A DNA stretch of 64,000 nt. Origin: Clostridium sp. 1001275B_160808_H3. GTDB lineage: Bacteria > Bacillota > Clostridia > Clostridiales > Clostridiaceae. Shown here piece after piece: positions 8,833-22,083 of the stretch. The stretch spans positions 169,829 through 233,828 of the forward strand of contig NZ_JADNAT010000001.1 in assembly GCF_015550425.1 (NCBI RefSeq), given 5' to 3'. The position numbers and the translations under genes were made by a program. The notes beneath the pieces are model-generated. The model made no database searches and was not told the origin of the DNA. It saw only the letters and a list, made by a program, of their open reading frames with translations. Numbering within the stretch: the first letter of the stretch is position 1; every line of letters starts with the position of its first letter.

Positions 8833-9390
8833 TTAATAAACTTGTTGTAAGTAATGGGAGTTAGAGTATATAGAACTAACTGTTGTATAGTAGGTATATT
8901 GGTAAGTATTATATTGATATACATCTACTTTATGTCTTTCAAATTTCATCCTTCTATTAAGTTTTACAATATAATAGTTATTACCAGCTGGGAAATTTAC
9001 CGTTGAACCTGATGTATATGCATTTGTACTCATTTGTCCTGTACTTACACTAAAACTAAATGGCTCCCATCCAAGACCAACACTAATACTTTGGCTACCA
9101 CCTGAATCATAATTAAAGAAAAGAGAACCACGACTTTTGAAATTATTCCCTCCAGCAGGTTATCCACTCGGTGTCAAAGTAACAGTTTGATATTCAGTAG
9201 ATACAACAGTAATCTTTTCATTTTCTCCATACTTAGGTTGTATTTCTGATTGTTTTTTAGCAAATTCTTCAGAGACTATTTTTTCATTAGGAATAGTAGT
9301 TGCTGCAAAAGTGTTTTTTACTGGTGCTGAAACTAAAGTAAGTGTTAATACTGAACAAGTTAAAATCGAAATTAATTTTTTTTGTAACAT
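8833..9390 (-). pseudogene. Secreted protein gene interrupted by one in-frame stop
   Basis: The start is ATG 9390 behind AAAGGGGATG. Residues 1-29 form a clear signal peptide with cleavage after NTFA. After 76 residues (ending TLTPSG) there is a TAA at 9160-9162. The same frame then stays open without a shift to 8833, encoding a further 109 or so residues rich in Ser, Tyr, Asn and Gly (for example SRGSLFFNYDSGGS and YQYNTYQYTYY). A single substitution, for example CAA to TAA, explains it. The intact product would be a secreted protein of about 185 residues of unknown function, paired with the membrane protein downstream. Confidence 0.65.
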
Positions 9391-9873
9391 AATATCATCC
9401 CCTTTTGTTTATATTATATGCTCTTTTTATGTATTTACAATTATTGGAATTAATTTTTGTAAATCATTCATTTTATGTAAATTGAAAAACTAACTTCCGT
9501 TTTTTTTACTTAAACAGAAGTTAGTTTTGCAAAGTCTTTGATATAATTAATTTGATATTTGTCCTAAGCATATTAGAATGTGAGAAGTAAAGCTTCCTTG
9601 AGAAAGAAACTTCACTTCTTATTTTTTCCATATATAATTAAGTTTAAACACTGGCTCAAGCCGTCGCTTTTAGCGATTCAGTTCTGTTAAACTATTACAA
9701 ATTAAAGTCCAGTAACTTCAAATCACTGGACTTTTAAATTAATTGTATTACATACTTATAATATATTATCAAACATTATTTAAAAACTACTCTCAGTAGT
9801 TTTCGACTTAATTTTACATTCTAAATTTTAAATTTTTAATTATGCGACAGCACCTTATCTTAATTATATACTA
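9391..9873. other. 483-base intergenic region with several hairpins
   Basis: No convincing gene. It holds an inverted repeat near 9485-9530 (AAAACTAACTTC / GAAGTTAGTTTT), an imperfect hairpin near 9582-9625 followed by TTATTTTTT on the plus strand, a compact three-way junction at 9641-9693, and the stem at 9704-9734. The density of structure suggests terminators from both sides plus at least one unexplained element. Confidence 0.5.
9704..9734 (-). terminator. Hairpin terminator downstream of the TagO/WecA-type gene
   Basis: A 10-bp stem AAAGTCCAGT / ACTGGACTTT with an 11-base loop is followed on the minus strand by TTTAATTTG. It lies about 140 bases past the stop at 9874. It also has TTTT on the plus side, so it may act in both directions. 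Confidence 0.6.
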
Positions 9874-10827
9874 TCAGCTCTTAATTAAAAGTAAAATTAT
9901 CGAGATTATACTAAAAGCTAAACTAACCATATTTATGTATGTTACAACTTGCTTTGGAGTAAACCCCTTAGCTTCTAGTCTATAATGTATTTGGCTTCTA
10001 TCTGCTTGATATACTGGTTTTCCATCCATAAATCTTTTTATTATAACAAAAAGATTATCAAATATAGGAATTGCTAGAGCTAGTATTGGAATAAATAAGC
10101 TCATTAAAGTTGCTTGTTTAAAAGCACCATCTAAAGCTATTATACTCAATATAAATCCTAAAAAATTTGCTCCTGAATCTCCCATAAAAATCTTTGCTGG
10201 ATATTTATTATACATTAAAAATCCTAAAGTTACTCCTGTTACTATTAGTGACATACTTATAGATTCACTTTGTCCTAGAATAATTGCAGCTGCTGCAAAT
10301 GTTATTGATGAAATCAATGATAATCCACCGGCAAGTCCATCCATACCATCTGACCAATTTATAACTGTTGTTACTCCAAATATCCATGTAATTGTAAGTA
10401 TAAATTGTATTATTCCTGATAACTGTATATAAACTCCTGTAAACGGATTTGTAAATCCTCTAAAAACTATTCCTGATTTAAATATAATAAATGCTGCCAC
10501 TAATTGAACTATTAATCTTGGATATATAGGAAATTCCTTGCCTCTAGTTTTAAAACTATCATCTATTAATCCTATTAATAATATTAATCCAGAACCTAAT
10601 AATATCCATGATTTTTCTTTAACTGATGTATAATTATTAACTGTAAAATATACTATAAAAAATCCTATAAACATAGCTAATCCACCACAGAGTGGAGTTT
10701 CACCTTTATGTTTTTTTCTTTTTGTCGGTTTATCTGTAAAGCTATATTTAAAAGATAATTTAATCAAAATTGGCGTTATTAAATATACTATTAAAAATGC
10801 TAATATAAAAGATAATATATATCGCAT
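9874..10827 (-). CDS. Undecaprenyl-phosphate GlcNAc-1-phosphate transferase, TagO/WecA type
   Basis: 317 residues with about ten membrane segments. Family motifs are DKPTKRKKHKGETPLCGG near residue 37, NWSDGMDGLAGG near residue 155 (catalytic Asp region), MGDSGANFLGF near residue 213, and SQIHYRL. Such enzymes transfer a sugar-1-phosphate from a UDP-sugar to undecaprenyl phosphate at the membrane, starting teichoic acid or cell-surface polysaccharide synthesis. The GETPLCGG and IHYRL motifs favour TagO/WecA over MraY, but the exact sugar is not decided by sequence. Confidence 0.9.
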   Translation of the reverse strand: MRYILSFILAFLIVYLITPILIKLSFKYSFTDKPTKRKKHKGETPLCGGLAMFIGFFIVYFTVNNYTSVKEKSWILLGSGLILLIGLIDDSFKTRGKEFPIYPRLIVQLVAAFIIFKSGIVFRGFTNPFTGVYIQLSGIIQFILTITWIFGVTTVINWSDGMDGLAGGLSLISSITFAAAAIILGQSESISMSLIVTGVTLGFLMYNKYPAKIFMGDSGANFLGFILSIIALDGAFKQATLMSLFIPILALAIPIFDNLFVIIKRFMDGKPVYQADRSQIHYRLEAKGFTPKQVVTYINMVSLAFSIISIILLLIKS

Positions 10828-10974
10828 AATTTCTCCTTAACCTCTTAACTGTTGATATTCTTTTTATTTATTATGTCGCTTAAAGTCATTACCTTATTAT
10901 ACTATTTATAAATATTATTATCAATGACAAAACAATGACGATTTTTATCTTATATTGCTAAAATAGAAATATAT

Positions 10975-11021
10975 AAAGTCCCTATTTGGTTTTATGTAAC
11001 ACAAAACCAAATAGGGACTTT
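10975..11021. terminator. Terminator of the V-ATPase operon
   Basis: A 19-bp stem (10975-10993 with 11003-11021) begins four bases past the ntpD stop. On the minus strand it is followed by TATATATTTC, and on the plus strand by TTTTTT, so it could work in both directions. It is the 3' boundary of the nine-gene ATPase operon. Confidence 0.85.
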
Positions 11022-11024
11022 TTT

Positions 11025-11666
11025 CTAATTTCTTGCTTGTATCATATCTTTAACTTTCATTAATCTAGTTAAAGCTCCTCTTTCATTTTCATCAAGCTTC
11101 ATTCTTATATACTTAATGGTTTCTTGCAGAGAAGGAATTGTCATATATTCAAGAGCATTAACTCTTCTTCTAGTCTTTTCTATTTCATCTGCCATAAGTT
11201 GAGTTGACTTTTCAACTTCTGCAAGTTCTAATAGCTTAGGTAAAATTCCATAAAGCTTAGCAATTGAATCATCTAATTCAGATGATGTACTTGCAAAACC
11301 ATAAGGGAATATGCTCCCTTCATCGCCTTCAAGCTGTCTATGGAAATTCATCTCTGGAACATTAACACTCATTATATTTTTAGTTCCTACTTCAACAGAT
11401 ATACTTTCTTTTGGATAAGCTACTGCTTCCTCTAGAAATTCTGAGCTCATAACAGCTCTAGCCATAACAAAGTCCTTAAGTGACCCTTGAAGCTCTGCTT
11501 CTACAGATTTTCTTAATTCATTGTTGTATTTGACAAGATTAACGAATTGTCTCATAAGCTCATCTTGCTTATCCTTTAAAAGTTTATGTCCTCTTGTAGC
11601 TGTAGCTAATCTCTTTTTTAGCTTAGACATCTCCATTCTAGTAGGATTGACATTTAATCTTGCCAT
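11025..11666 (-). CDS. ntpD: V-type ATPase subunit D (central stalk)
   Basis: 213 residues, usual length. It starts [20 protein letters not shown], the conserved N-terminus of subunit D, and ends in a long helix ([13 protein letters not shown]...). It forms the rotor shaft that turns within the A3B3 head. It is the last gene of the operon, two bases after ntpB. Confidence 0.95.
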   Translation of the reverse strand: MARLNVNPTRMEMSKLKKRLATATRGHKLLKDKQDELMRQFVNLVKYNNELRKSVEAELQGSLKDFVMARAVMSSEFLEEAVAYPKESISVEVGTKNIMSVNVPEMNFHRQLEGDEGSIFPYGFASTSSELDDSIAKLYGILPKLLELAEVEKSTQLMADEIEKTRRRVNALEYMTIPSLQETIKYIRMKLDENERGALTRLMKVKDMIQARN

Positions 11667-11668
11667 GG

Positions 11669-13051
11669 CTATTCTTCATCTCCCTTTGGCATATACTTTT
11701 CAAGATACTCATCTCTTATTCTCTTAAGCTCTGTTCTTGGAAGTATCTTTAAAAGCTTCCATCCTAATTGTAAAGTTTCTTCAATACTTCTGTTTGCTGT
11801 AAAACCTTGAGATACGTATTGTTCTTCAAATGCTTCTGCAAACTTAGCATATTGCTTATCTGTATCTGATAAAGCTGATTCTCCTAAAATCGCTGATAAT
11901 TCTTTTGCTTGCTTACCTTGTGCATAAGCTGAGAATAATTGATTCATTGTATCAGCATGATCTTCTCTAGTCTTATTTTTACCAATCCCCTTATCTTTAA
12001 GTCTTGAAAGTGATGGTAATACATCTATTGGAGGAATAATACCTTTCTTATATAACTCTCTTGAAAGGATTATTTGTCCTTCTGTTATATATCCAGTTAA
12101 GTCTGGAATTGGATGTGTCTTATCCTCTTCAGGCATTGTTAAAATAGGAATTTGAGTTATAGAACCTTCTCTTCCTCTAAGTCTACCTGCTCTTTCATAT
12201 AAAGTTGAAAGGTCAGTATATAGATATCCTGGATATCCTCTTCTACCTGGAACTTCTTTTCTAGCAGCTGAAACTTCTCTTAGTGCTTCTGCATAGTTTG
12301 TTATATCAGTCATTATAACAAGTACATGCATTCCTTTTTCATAAGCTAAGAATTCTGCTGTAGTAAGAGCCATTCTTGGTGTTGCTATTCTTTCGATAGC
12401 TGGATCAGATGCAAGATTCATAAATAATACTGAATTATCTATAGCACCTGTTTTATTAAATTCATCAACGAAGAATTGTGATTCCTCGAATGTAATACCT
12501 ATTGCAGCAAATACAACAGCAAAGTTAGCATCTGAGTTTAAAACTTTCGCTTGTCTTGCTATTTGTGCAGCTAATTGTGCATGAGGAAGTCCTGATGCTG
12601 AGAAAACAGGTAACTTTTGTCCTCTTACTAATGTATTAAGTCCATCAATAGCTGAAATACCAGTTTGAATAAATTCTGATGGATAATCTCTTGATACTGG
12701 ATTAATAGCCTCACCATTTATATCTGATCTTTTTTCTGGAATTATATTAGGGCCATTATCAATTGGGTGTCCCATACCATCAAAAATTCTTCCTAGCATA
12801 TCCTCAGAAACACCAAGTTCAAGTGGTCTTCCTAAGAATCTAGCTTTTGTTTCTTTTAAGTTTATTCCTGATGAACCTTCAAAAAGCTGAACCATTGCTC
12901 TTGTTCCATTTATCTCAAGAACTCTACCTCTTCTTTTTTCACCAGTTTGAAGTTCTACTTCAACTAATTCATCGTATTTAACGCCTTCAACGCCTTCAAC
13001 TACCATCAAAGGTCCTACAACTTCTGTAACTGTTTTATATTCCTTAAGCAT
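11669..13051 (-). CDS. ntpB: V-type ATPase subunit B
   Basis: 460 residues, usual length, starting [20 protein letters not shown]. It has the RecA-like fold of the non-catalytic regulatory subunit. The Walker A is absent and replaced by [14 protein letters not shown], as normal for B, while [11 protein letters not shown] and the C-terminal helical domain are present. It alternates with subunit A in the cytoplasmic hexamer. The start overlaps the end of ntpA by eight bases, giving tight translational coupling. Confidence 0.96.
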   Translation of the reverse strand: MLKEYKTVTEVVGPLMVVEGVEGVKYDELVEVELQTGEKRRGRVLEINGTRAMVQLFEGSSGINLKETKARFLGRPLELGVSEDMLGRIFDGMGHPIDNGPNIIPEKRSDINGEAINPVSRDYPSEFIQTGISAIDGLNTLVRGQKLPVFSASGLPHAQLAAQIARQAKVLNSDANFAVVFAAIGITFEESQFFVDEFNKTGAIDNSVLFMNLASDPAIERIATPRMALTTAEFLAYEKGMHVLVIMTDITNYAEALREVSAARKEVPGRRGYPGYLYTDLSTLYERAGRLRGREGSITQIPILTMPEEDKTHPIPDLTGYITEGQIILSRELYKKGIIPPIDVLPSLSRLKDKGIGKNKTREDHADTMNQLFSAYAQGKQAKELSAILGESALSDTDKQYAKFAEAFEEQYVSQGFTANRSIEETLQLGWKLLKILPRTELKRIRDEYLEKYMPKGDEE

Positions 13052-14825
13052 TTAGAACCCCTCCCTTTTCGTTGATTAATGCATCTATAGCAGATTTTAA
13101 TTCTACTTCAATTTCATCTATCTTATTTATATTATCTTCATGAATATATTTACTTCTTGCAATTTTATCTCTTATTTCACTTAAGCCTAAAATTTCATTT
13201 AAGTAAATTCCTGCTTTTAATGCTCTTTCTGCTTCTTTTCTAAATAGAAGTATTAGCTTTAACATTTTATATTGCTTATCTAATGAAGCATATGTATCAA
13301 CTTCATGGAATGCATTTTGTTGAAGGTAATCTTCTCTTATTGATTTTGAAACTTCAAGTTTTAATCTATCTATCTCTGATAAAGCATCTATACCAACAAG
13401 ACTTACTATTTCTTGAAGTCCTGACTCTTCTTGAAGTAAAGTCATTGCTTCTTGTCTTAAGGTAGACCAATCTGATGCAACTTCATTATTCATCCACTCA
13501 TCTATAGTATCTGCATATAATGAATATGAATTTAACCAGTTAATTGATGGGAAATGTCTCTTATATGCAAGCTGAGCATCTAATCCCCAGAAAACTTTAA
13601 CTATTCTTAGAGTAGATTGTGTAACTGGCTCTGAAAGGTCTCCTCCTGGAGGTGAAACTGCTCCTATAGCTGTTACAGCTCCTTCTCTACCATCTTTACC
13701 TAAGCAAATAACCTTACCAGCTCTTTCATAGTAATCAGCAAGTCTTGATCCAAGGTATGCTGGATAACCTTCATCCCCTGGCATTTCTTCAAGTCTACCA
13801 GACATTTCTCTTAAAGCTTCCGCCCATCTTGAAGTTGAATCTGCCATTATTGAAACAGAATATCCCATATCTCTGAAGTATTCTGCAATTGTTATTCCTG
13901 TATATATACAAGCTTCTCTAGCTGCAACTGGCATGTTAGATGTATTAGCAATAAGGACTGTTCTCTTCATTAAGCTTTCACCAGTCTTAGGATCTTTAAG
14001 TTCTGGGAATTCATTAAGAACGTCTGTCATTTCATTTCCACGTTCACCACAACCAACATATACAACTATTTCAGTATCTCCCCATTTAGCTACTTGGTGT
14101 TGTACAACTGTCTTACCAGCACCGAATGGACCTGGAACTGCTGCTGCTCCGCCCTTTGCAACTGGGAAAAATGTATCTATAACTCTTTGACCTGTAGTCA
14201 TTGGTGCTTCTGGTTTTAACTTTCTTGCATATGGTCTACCTTTTCTTGCTGGCCATTTTTGCATTAATGTTAATTCCTTATCACCTTTTTCAGTTTCTAC
14301 TATACAAACAGTATCAACTATTGTGAATTCTCCTGCCTTAATTTCTTTTATTGTACCCCTTACTCCATAAGGAACCATTATCTTATGTAGCACTACTGTA
14401 GTTTCTTGAACTGTTCCTATTATATCTCCAGCTTCAACTACATCTCCTACTTTAGCTGTAGGTTCAAACTTCCAAATTCTTTCTCTATTTAATGACTTAA
14501 CTGCTACACCCTTTGTTAAAAACGGTGAATTTGCAGCTTTAGCAAATGCATCAAGTGGTCTTTGTATACCATCAAACATTGATTCTATTAGTCCTGGTCC
14601 TAATTCTATACTTAATGGTTCTCCTGTTGTAACAACTGGGTCCCCTGGTCCTATTCCTGTAGTTTCTTCGTAAACTTGGATAGATGCCCTATCGCTTCTC
14701 ATTTCTATGATTTCTCCGATAAGACCTTTATCCCCAACCTTAACCATGTCGAATATATTTGCTTCTTCCATTCCTTCAGCAACAACTAAAGGACCTGCAA
14801 CCTTAATTATCTTTCCGGTCTTCAA
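13044..14825 (-). CDS. ntpA: V-type ATPase catalytic subunit A
   Basis: 593 residues. Walker A GPFGAGKT lies near residue 235, preceded by the A-specific bulge domain (residues about 110-200). [26 protein letters not shown] is intact. It hydrolyses ATP to drive ion pumping, or synthesises ATP when driven in reverse. Translation starts at a TTG (14823-14825) behind GGAAGGTAGG. Confidence 0.96.
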   Translation of the reverse strand: MKTGKIIKVAGPLVVAEGMEEANIFDMVKVGDKGLIGEIIEMRSDRASIQVYEETTGIGPGDPVVTTGEPLSIELGPGLIESMFDGIQRPLDAFAKAANSPFLTKGVAVKSLNRERIWKFEPTAKVGDVVEAGDIIGTVQETTVVLHKIMVPYGVRGTIKEIKAGEFTIVDTVCIVETEKGDKELTLMQKWPARKGRPYARKLKPEAPMTTGQRVIDTFFPVAKGGAAAVPGPFGAGKTVVQHQVAKWGDTEIVVYVGCGERGNEMTDVLNEFPELKDPKTGESLMKRTVLIANTSNMPVAAREACIYTGITIAEYFRDMGYSVSIMADSTSRWAEALREMSGRLEEMPGDEGYPAYLGSRLADYYERAGKVICLGKDGREGAVTAIGAVSPPGGDLSEPVTQSTLRIVKVFWGLDAQLAYKRHFPSINWLNSYSLYADTIDEWMNNEVASDWSTLRQEAMTLLQEESGLQEIVSLVGIDALSEIDRLKLEVSKSIREDYLQQNAFHEVDTYASLDKQYKMLKLILLFRKEAERALKAGIYLNEILGLSEIRDKIARSKYIHEDNINKIDEIEVELKSAIDALINEKGGVLNA

Positions 14826-14842
14826 ATCACTAACCTACCTTC

Positions 14843-15163
14843 CTATAAAATATTAACGCCAACAGCTTTTTCCACACTATCACTAATTCTCTTTAATCCA
14901 ATATTTAATGAACCTTGATTACTTGGAATTAATATTACAGCTGGAAGTACTTGTTCATTGTAACGTGCTATTGTTTCTTCAATATGTTGTGCTATTTGCT
15001 CTGTTACAAAAATTACTGCGTAGTCATTTCTTGCACAGTTATCAACTGCTCTTCTTGCTTCATCAGCTTCAACTACTGGGAATACATCTATTCCTAAAGC
15101 TTTGAAGGCTAAAACCGAATCCTTATCGCCAACAACACCTATTTTCTTATGCATATATATCAC
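14843..15163 (-). CDS. ntpG: V-type ATPase subunit F (NtpG)
   Basis: 106 residues from GTG 15163, or 103 from ATG 15154. It carries [28 protein letters not shown] and VILIPSNQG, matching the E. hirae NtpG pattern. It binds subunit D in the central rotor. The GTG has AAAGG five bases upstream, and the ATG sits over the ntpC stop (15147-15149). Either start overlaps ntpC, implying coupled translation. Confidence 0.93.
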   Translation of the reverse strand: MIYMHKKIGVVGDKDSVLAFKALGIDVFPVVEADEARRAVDNCARNDYAVIFVTEQIAQHIEETIARYNEQVLPAVILIPSNQGSLNIGLKRISDSVEKAVGVNIL

Positions 15164-16148
15164 GCAACCTTTCTCTTATTACTTCCTCAGCAATATTATT
15201 AAGCTTGCCAACCATTATAATCCTTATTACTTTTATTTCTGTTTCTTTTGCATAAATATAAGATAATATCTTTTCTGGTCCAAACGTAACTAACTTAGAA
15301 TCTTTCATTAATTCCATGATATAATTATCACTTAACTTTTCTAAAAGACTTGCAGATTCTGTAGCTATATAACCTTCAAAGCCTTCTTTTATTAAATCTG
15401 AATAAATAGTGCTTTGTAATTTAGCCATTATATTCTCAGGTGATTCATTTAATAGAGCTATAAGCTTACTACTATCTATTGCACCACCATCAACTATAAC
15501 TTCCCCAGCAAAATCTCTTCCTTTATTTTGTTTCTTTATTCTAAGTAAAGTTCTTATGTTAGTAGAATCTATCATAGCTTTTACTAAATTATCTATAAAC
15601 TTATAATTTAGTGACTTATTTATATCTACTAACTCTTTATACATATATTTATCTATTATTATGTCTATCTTTTGAGGATCCTTAGTTTCTTCAAAAGATT
15701 TCATTGCTTCCTGAACTCCTTTTCCAAGGTTTCCATTTAAGCTTTTAAAATTATCTCCATCTATTTTACGTTTAACTTCTTGTAAATCTAGATTTCCTAG
15801 TTGTATAAGCATTGAAGATAAATCTTTGCCTAATACTTTTCCTTTTAGAAGTACCTTTATATTATGATAGTCATATTTTAAACTCATTAACTTCACAACA
15901 TCTTTTATAGGACTTATTTCATATACTAGTTCATATACCCTTTTCAATTCTGCCGTTAATATTTCTTCATAATCCTCTGGTCTCTTTATATTTGCTGAAA
16001 CATTTGAATACTCTGTTTCATTTAATATTCTTAGTACTTCATTTGCCGATGGAGCTTCTATCATTCTATCAATTTTAGGCTTATCAAGAAGTCTAGTTTC
16101 TAAAACCCATATTCTTGATACAGCTTGGGTAAATTTCATTACATCCAT
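15147..16148 (-). CDS. ntpC: V-type ATPase subunit C (d-type socket)
   Basis: 333 residues, all-helical, family of V-ATPase d/C subunits. Typical features are the N-terminal [18 protein letters not shown] segment, a central [12 protein letters not shown] motif and a related [15 protein letters not shown] repeat. It is the funnel that couples the rotor shaft to the membrane K ring. ATG follows AAGGAGGG. Confidence 0.93.
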   Translation of the reverse strand: MDVMKFTQAVSRIWVLETRLLDKPKIDRMIEAPSANEVLRILNETEYSNVSANIKRPEDYEEILTAELKRVYELVYEISPIKDVVKLMSLKYDYHNIKVLLKGKVLGKDLSSMLIQLGNLDLQEVKRKIDGDNFKSLNGNLGKGVQEAMKSFEETKDPQKIDIIIDKYMYKELVDINKSLNYKFIDNLVKAMIDSTNIRTLLRIKKQNKGRDFAGEVIVDGGAIDSSKLIALLNESPENIMAKLQSTIYSDLIKEGFEGYIATESASLLEKLSDNYIMELMKDSKLVTFGPEKILSYIYAKETEIKVIRIIMVGKLNNIAEEVIRERLRDIYA

Positions 16149-16160
16149 CTCTTACCCTCC

Positions 16161-16751
16161 TTAATTAAACAACACTCTTGCTACTTCAAACTCCAATTCA
16201 TCTTTTAATGAACTTACTAAAGCTTCATATGTGTTATTGATTTCTATACCATTACTTTCAAGAATAAATCCACCTTTAAAGTTTCCAGTATTAGGACTTA
16301 GTTTAATATTTCCTTTATCTCCTAATGATTGATTTAAATCATAAATAAAAGTAAGATCTACTACTTCCATTCCTTCTTTATTTAAAATTAATGTTTGCTC
16401 TCCTATTTCACCTAGAGAAAGTATTGAATTTTTTATAAATCTTAAAAAATCATCTCCAGATATAGTTGCTAACATATCTATACTATTTTCAAATACTTCT
16501 TTTATAACTTCTTGCTTTGCAGATAACTTATTGTTTCTAACCTTAAGAGAAGCAGAAGATAGAATTCTTTCTTTCTTAGTTTTAGCTTCAAGCTCAGCCT
16601 TTTGTATAATTTCTTTTTCAAGTTCTTTGGCTTTAGCTATTTTCTTCGAAAGAATCTTATTTTTCTCTTCTTCAGCAGAAGCTAAAATACTTTCCTTTCT
16701 CTCTTCAGCATCCCTAAGGATTTTAGAAGTTAGATTATTTACACTTGCCAT
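16161..16751 (-). CDS. ntpE: V-type ATPase subunit E (peripheral stalk)
   Basis: 196 residues. The first 100 or so residues are a charged alanine/lysine/glutamate helix (KILRDAEERKESILASAEEE...), and the rest is the globular C-terminal domain ending VARVLFN. It pairs with the NtpF coiled coil to form the stator stalks. The gene order in the operon supports the assignment. Confidence 0.9.
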   Translation of the reverse strand: MASVNNLTSKILRDAEERKESILASAEEEKNKILSKKIAKAKELEKEIIQKAELEAKTKKERILSSASLKVRNNKLSAKQEVIKEVFENSIDMLATISGDDFLRFIKNSILSLGEIGEQTLILNKEGMEVVDLTFIYDLNQSLGDKGNIKLSPNTGNFKGGFILESNGIEINNTYEALVSSLKDELEFEVARVLFN

Positions 16752-16769
16752 AGCCTTTTCTCTCCAATC

Positions 16770-19210
<2,441 letters not shown>

Positions 19211-19224
<14 letters not shown>

Positions 19225-19537
19225 GAATCTTCACTATCCTCTCAACGATTAAATTAATAGCATTATTCTTTTTCTCTCCAGAAATATTTTTAATGCTTGC
19301 TACTTCATTTTCACCTTTTTCTAATATAGGTGTTGCTTCTGAATTTCCTTCTTCTTCCGCCTTAGATATAATTTGCACTTTTTTTGAATTTGCTTCATTT
19401 AGAATTTTGCTATACTCTTCTTCTGCTTGAATGCTTGCATTTTTTACTATTTCCTTTGAAGTTATTATAGCTTCTTGAATAAGCTTTTCAGCTTTTTCCT
19501 CCGCCTTCTTAATTTCATTTATTGCTTCTAATGCCAA
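19211..19537 (-). CDS. ntpF: V-type ATPase peripheral stalk subunit (NtpF/AhaH-like)
   Basis: 108 residues, almost wholly one charged helix starting MALEAINEIKKAEEKAEKLI, with a short C-terminal cap. It pairs with subunit E as the stator. It is the first gene of the operon, about 80 bases downstream of a good promoter. Small size and position fit NtpF; sequence alone is low-complexity. Confidence 0.88.
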
Positions 19538-19618
19538 AATCTCACCACCTTTATCGTTTTAAATAATAATATAGAAATTAATACTTTATATAGTATTAAT
19601 TACTCTTTTCTATTTTCC

Positions 19619-19646
19619 ATTATACACTGTTTGACGTTTTTTTCAA
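19619..19646 (-). promoter_or_regulatory. Sigma-A promoter of the V-ATPase operon
   Basis: On the minus strand, TTGAAA (19646-19641), a 16-base spacer and TATAAT (19624-19619) lie about 80 bases before the ntpF start. A 10-bp inverted repeat (AATTAATACT / AGTATTAATT, about 19577-19602) lies in the 5' leader and could be an operator or leader hairpin. Confidence 0.7.
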
Positions 19647-19736
19647 CATCTTTATTCTTCGTCTGGACAAACAAACGTAATCTTTCAATTATTGTAAATG
19701 TTTTCCTTGTTTGTTTATTATAGATTTTATATTTTC

Positions 19737-21413
19737 TTAAATTTCTGTTATTTTATCTGTTATATGTACTATATCACCTCCATGACCAAATAAATAATAA
19801 TCCTTTTCTTTAACTACAGTAGAATCCTTTATAAACTTACTAATGTTTATATCAAAAACTTCTAGATGATAATCTTTAAAGGAATATATACCCTTAAATT
19901 GGTCTTTTATTTTTATCTCTTCTTCTTTATCAAGGTTTCTTTGTATAAATTCCGGAATACCTCTTTTTTTATTAAATCTAAGATAATCAAACTTTAATAT
20001 TTCTTTTAATATAAAATTATCTTCTTTTAATATTTCCATATTAAAATCTAAAAATACTTTATAATACTCACTATTTCCTATGTTTCTATCAAAATAGCCT
20101 TTAGAGTCAAAATAATTACCTAAAGTATAGTAAAAATCAAACGGTGTATCAAATCTCTTTACCAAGTATTTTATTATGTTATTAAATTTTTGAGAGTTAT
20201 AATATTTATCGACCATTTCCTCTACTTTCTTAAGCTTTATTAATTCATCATAGCTTATATCTTTAGTTTTCAGAATTTCATATGGTGGATATGGAGAGTA
20301 TTTCATTCCATACTCTTCTGCTTCTTCCCTCATTGATGACCCTCTTAAAAGCTTTAAAAATCCTAGTTGAATTTCTTCTGGCTTTATACTATAAACATCG
20401 TTAAATGATTTTTTGAATGAATTATAATCTTCTCCTGGAAGTCCTGCTATTAAATCAAGATGTTGTTTTATGTTTCTGATTTGCAGAAGTTCTTCTACTT
20501 TTTCTTTTATGTCACTAAAATTTACAAATCTATTTATTCTATTTAATACATCATCATTTGTTGTTTGTACTCCAACTTCAAATTGGAATCTATCCTTTGG
20601 TGCTTTTCTTAATAATTCAAGTTCAGATTGTTTTAATATATCTGCTGATATTTCAAAATGGAATTGTGTTTTAGTATCTTGATTAATAAGAAACTCCCAA
20701 ATTGCCATAGTAAATTTATGATTACAGTTAAAAGTTCTGTCTACAAACTTTACAAGCCTAACTTCCTTATCTATAAAATATTTCAATTCTTGTTTTACTC
20801 TGTCTATATCTAAGAATCTAACCCCGTGAGTAGTTGATGATAAACAATATTTGCAATTAAATGGACATCCCCTAGAAGCTTCGTAATATACTATTTTATT
20901 ATCTAAATTTTCATCTTCTTCATATGGGAATATTAATTCATTCATATTCATAAGAGGTCTTTTACCATTTGATATTACTTCTCCATCAATTTTGTAATAT
21001 AAACTTCTTACTGAATTTATTTCTCTTATTCCTAGTTTATACTCTACAAATTCTCTATATGTTTTTTCGCCTTCTCCTTCAATGGTATATTCCCCATTTA
21101 ATTCTTTTAATATGTTTTGACTATCGTAAGATACTTCTGGACCTCCATACAATATCTCTATATCTTCATCTACTAATTTTATAAGATTAGAAAGTCTTTT
21201 TATCATTTCTATATTCCAGATATAAGTCGAAAAGGCCACTACATTCGGCCTTTCCTTTATTATTTCTTCTAATATCTTTTCATCCCTATCATTAATAGAA
21301 AACTCTCTAATCTTACAATCATAATCCATATCTTTAGTAAAGGCTCTTAGGTATCTAACTGCTAAATTACTGTGTACAAATTTAGAATTTATAGCTGTAA
21401 GTAAAATTTTCAT
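19737..21413 (-). CDS. B12-binding-domain radical SAM protein (DUF4080-type)
   Basis: 558 residues. Residues 1-140 resemble a cobalamin-binding domain (ILLTAINSKFVHSNLAVRYL, LYGGPEVSYD). The radical SAM cluster motif is in EASRGCPFNCKYCLSS near residue 180. A C-terminal region of about 180 residues follows and matches my memory of DUF4080. These cytoplasmic enzymes use a [4Fe-4S] cluster and SAM for radical chemistry, often methylation or ring formation. The substrate is unknown. A small methyltransferase-like gene lies 21 bases upstream, probably in the same transcript. Confidence 0.88.
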   Translation of the reverse strand: MKILLTAINSKFVHSNLAVRYLRAFTKDMDYDCKIREFSINDRDEKILEEIIKERPNVVAFSTYIWNIEMIKRLSNLIKLVDEDIEILYGGPEVSYDSQNILKELNGEYTIEGEGEKTYREFVEYKLGIREINSVRSLYYKIDGEVISNGKRPLMNMNELIFPYEEDENLDNKIVYYEASRGCPFNCKYCLSSTTHGVRFLDIDRVKQELKYFIDKEVRLVKFVDRTFNCNHKFTMAIWEFLINQDTKTQFHFEISADILKQSELELLRKAPKDRFQFEVGVQTTNDDVLNRINRFVNFSDIKEKVEELLQIRNIKQHLDLIAGLPGEDYNSFKKSFNDVYSIKPEEIQLGFLKLLRGSSMREEAEEYGMKYSPYPPYEILKTKDISYDELIKLKKVEEMVDKYYNSQKFNNIIKYLVKRFDTPFDFYYTLGNYFDSKGYFDRNIGNSEYYKVFLDFNMEILKEDNFILKEILKFDYLRFNKKRGIPEFIQRNLDKEEEIKIKDQFKGIYSFKDYHLEVFDINISKFIKDSTVVKEKDYYLFGHGGDIVHITDKITEI

Positions 21414-21434
21414 ACGTATCTTCTTCCTTTCAAA

Positions 21435-21932
21435 TTAAAGTTTTATCCCCTTTATAAAATGTATATCCTCCCATAATTTAGTTTCTTCTATTTTATAGTA
21501 TTTTTCAAGTAATTTTTTATTATCCTCTATATTTGACTTTATTATTGGATTTAAATTTTTGAATTCAAATTCTCTTACTTTACCAGAAGGTAGTACAGCC
21601 ATTATTTTATTATTAATCATCTCTTTCACTTCTTTATTTATATCCCATATAAATATTTCTCCACCAACTTTAATGTACTTTGTTATTTCTTCAATCAGCT
21701 TTAATCTACTAGAATTGTTCCATAGCTTGCTTAAATGAAAAAACATTGTGCAAGTGTCATATTCTTCTTCATTAAGAACTATACTTGAATTATCTCCACC
21801 AACATAATCCACTGAAATTTCATCCATTACATCTTTTGATATATTGTAAATAACCCCGAAACTCTCCCCAACATCTAGTATATCTCCATTTAGCTTTACA
21901 TCAGATAAATTAAGTACTATAGTTTTTCCCAT
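21435..21932 (-). CDS. Class I SAM-dependent methyltransferase-like protein
   Basis: 165 residues. NGDILDVGESFGVIYN resembles the SAM-binding glycine loop (motif I), and ISVDYVGGDNS, the DTCTMFFHL strand and IKVGGEIFIWDI suit later methyltransferase strands. The glycine loop is degenerate (DVGESFG rather than DxGxGxG), so activity is uncertain. ATG follows AGGAGG. It precedes the radical SAM gene by 21 bases and may act with it. Confidence 0.65.
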   Translation of the reverse strand: MGKTIVLNLSDVKLNGDILDVGESFGVIYNISKDVMDEISVDYVGGDNSSIVLNEEEYDTCTMFFHLSKLWNNSSRLKLIEEITKYIKVGGEIFIWDINKEVKEMINNKIMAVLPSGKVREFEFKNLNPIIKSNIEDNKKLLEKYYKIEETKLWEDIHFIKGIKL

Positions 21933-22011
21933 CTCACCTTACCTCCTAATTACATAAGTTATATTATATTTATATTTATTACTTCTGTAATTTATTAATA
22001 ATTTTTATAAA

Positions 22012-22080
22012 AAAGAAGAGGTTTCTTTAAAATACACAAATAGATTATACTTATATATTTCCAAAGAATTTCTCTTCCTT
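22012..22080 (-). terminator. Imperfect terminator hairpin after the beta-propeller gene
   Basis: On the minus strand, GGAAGAGAAATTCTTTGG pairs imperfectly with AAAGAAACCTCTTC, which is followed by TTTTTT. The long loop lowers confidence. Position right after the stop at 22084 fits. Confidence 0.5.
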
Positions 22081-22083
22081 TTA

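Noticed and set aside
9311..9493. 60-codon plus-strand reading frame
   Set aside because: Antisense to the signal peptide of the broken secreted protein and lacking a ribosome binding site.
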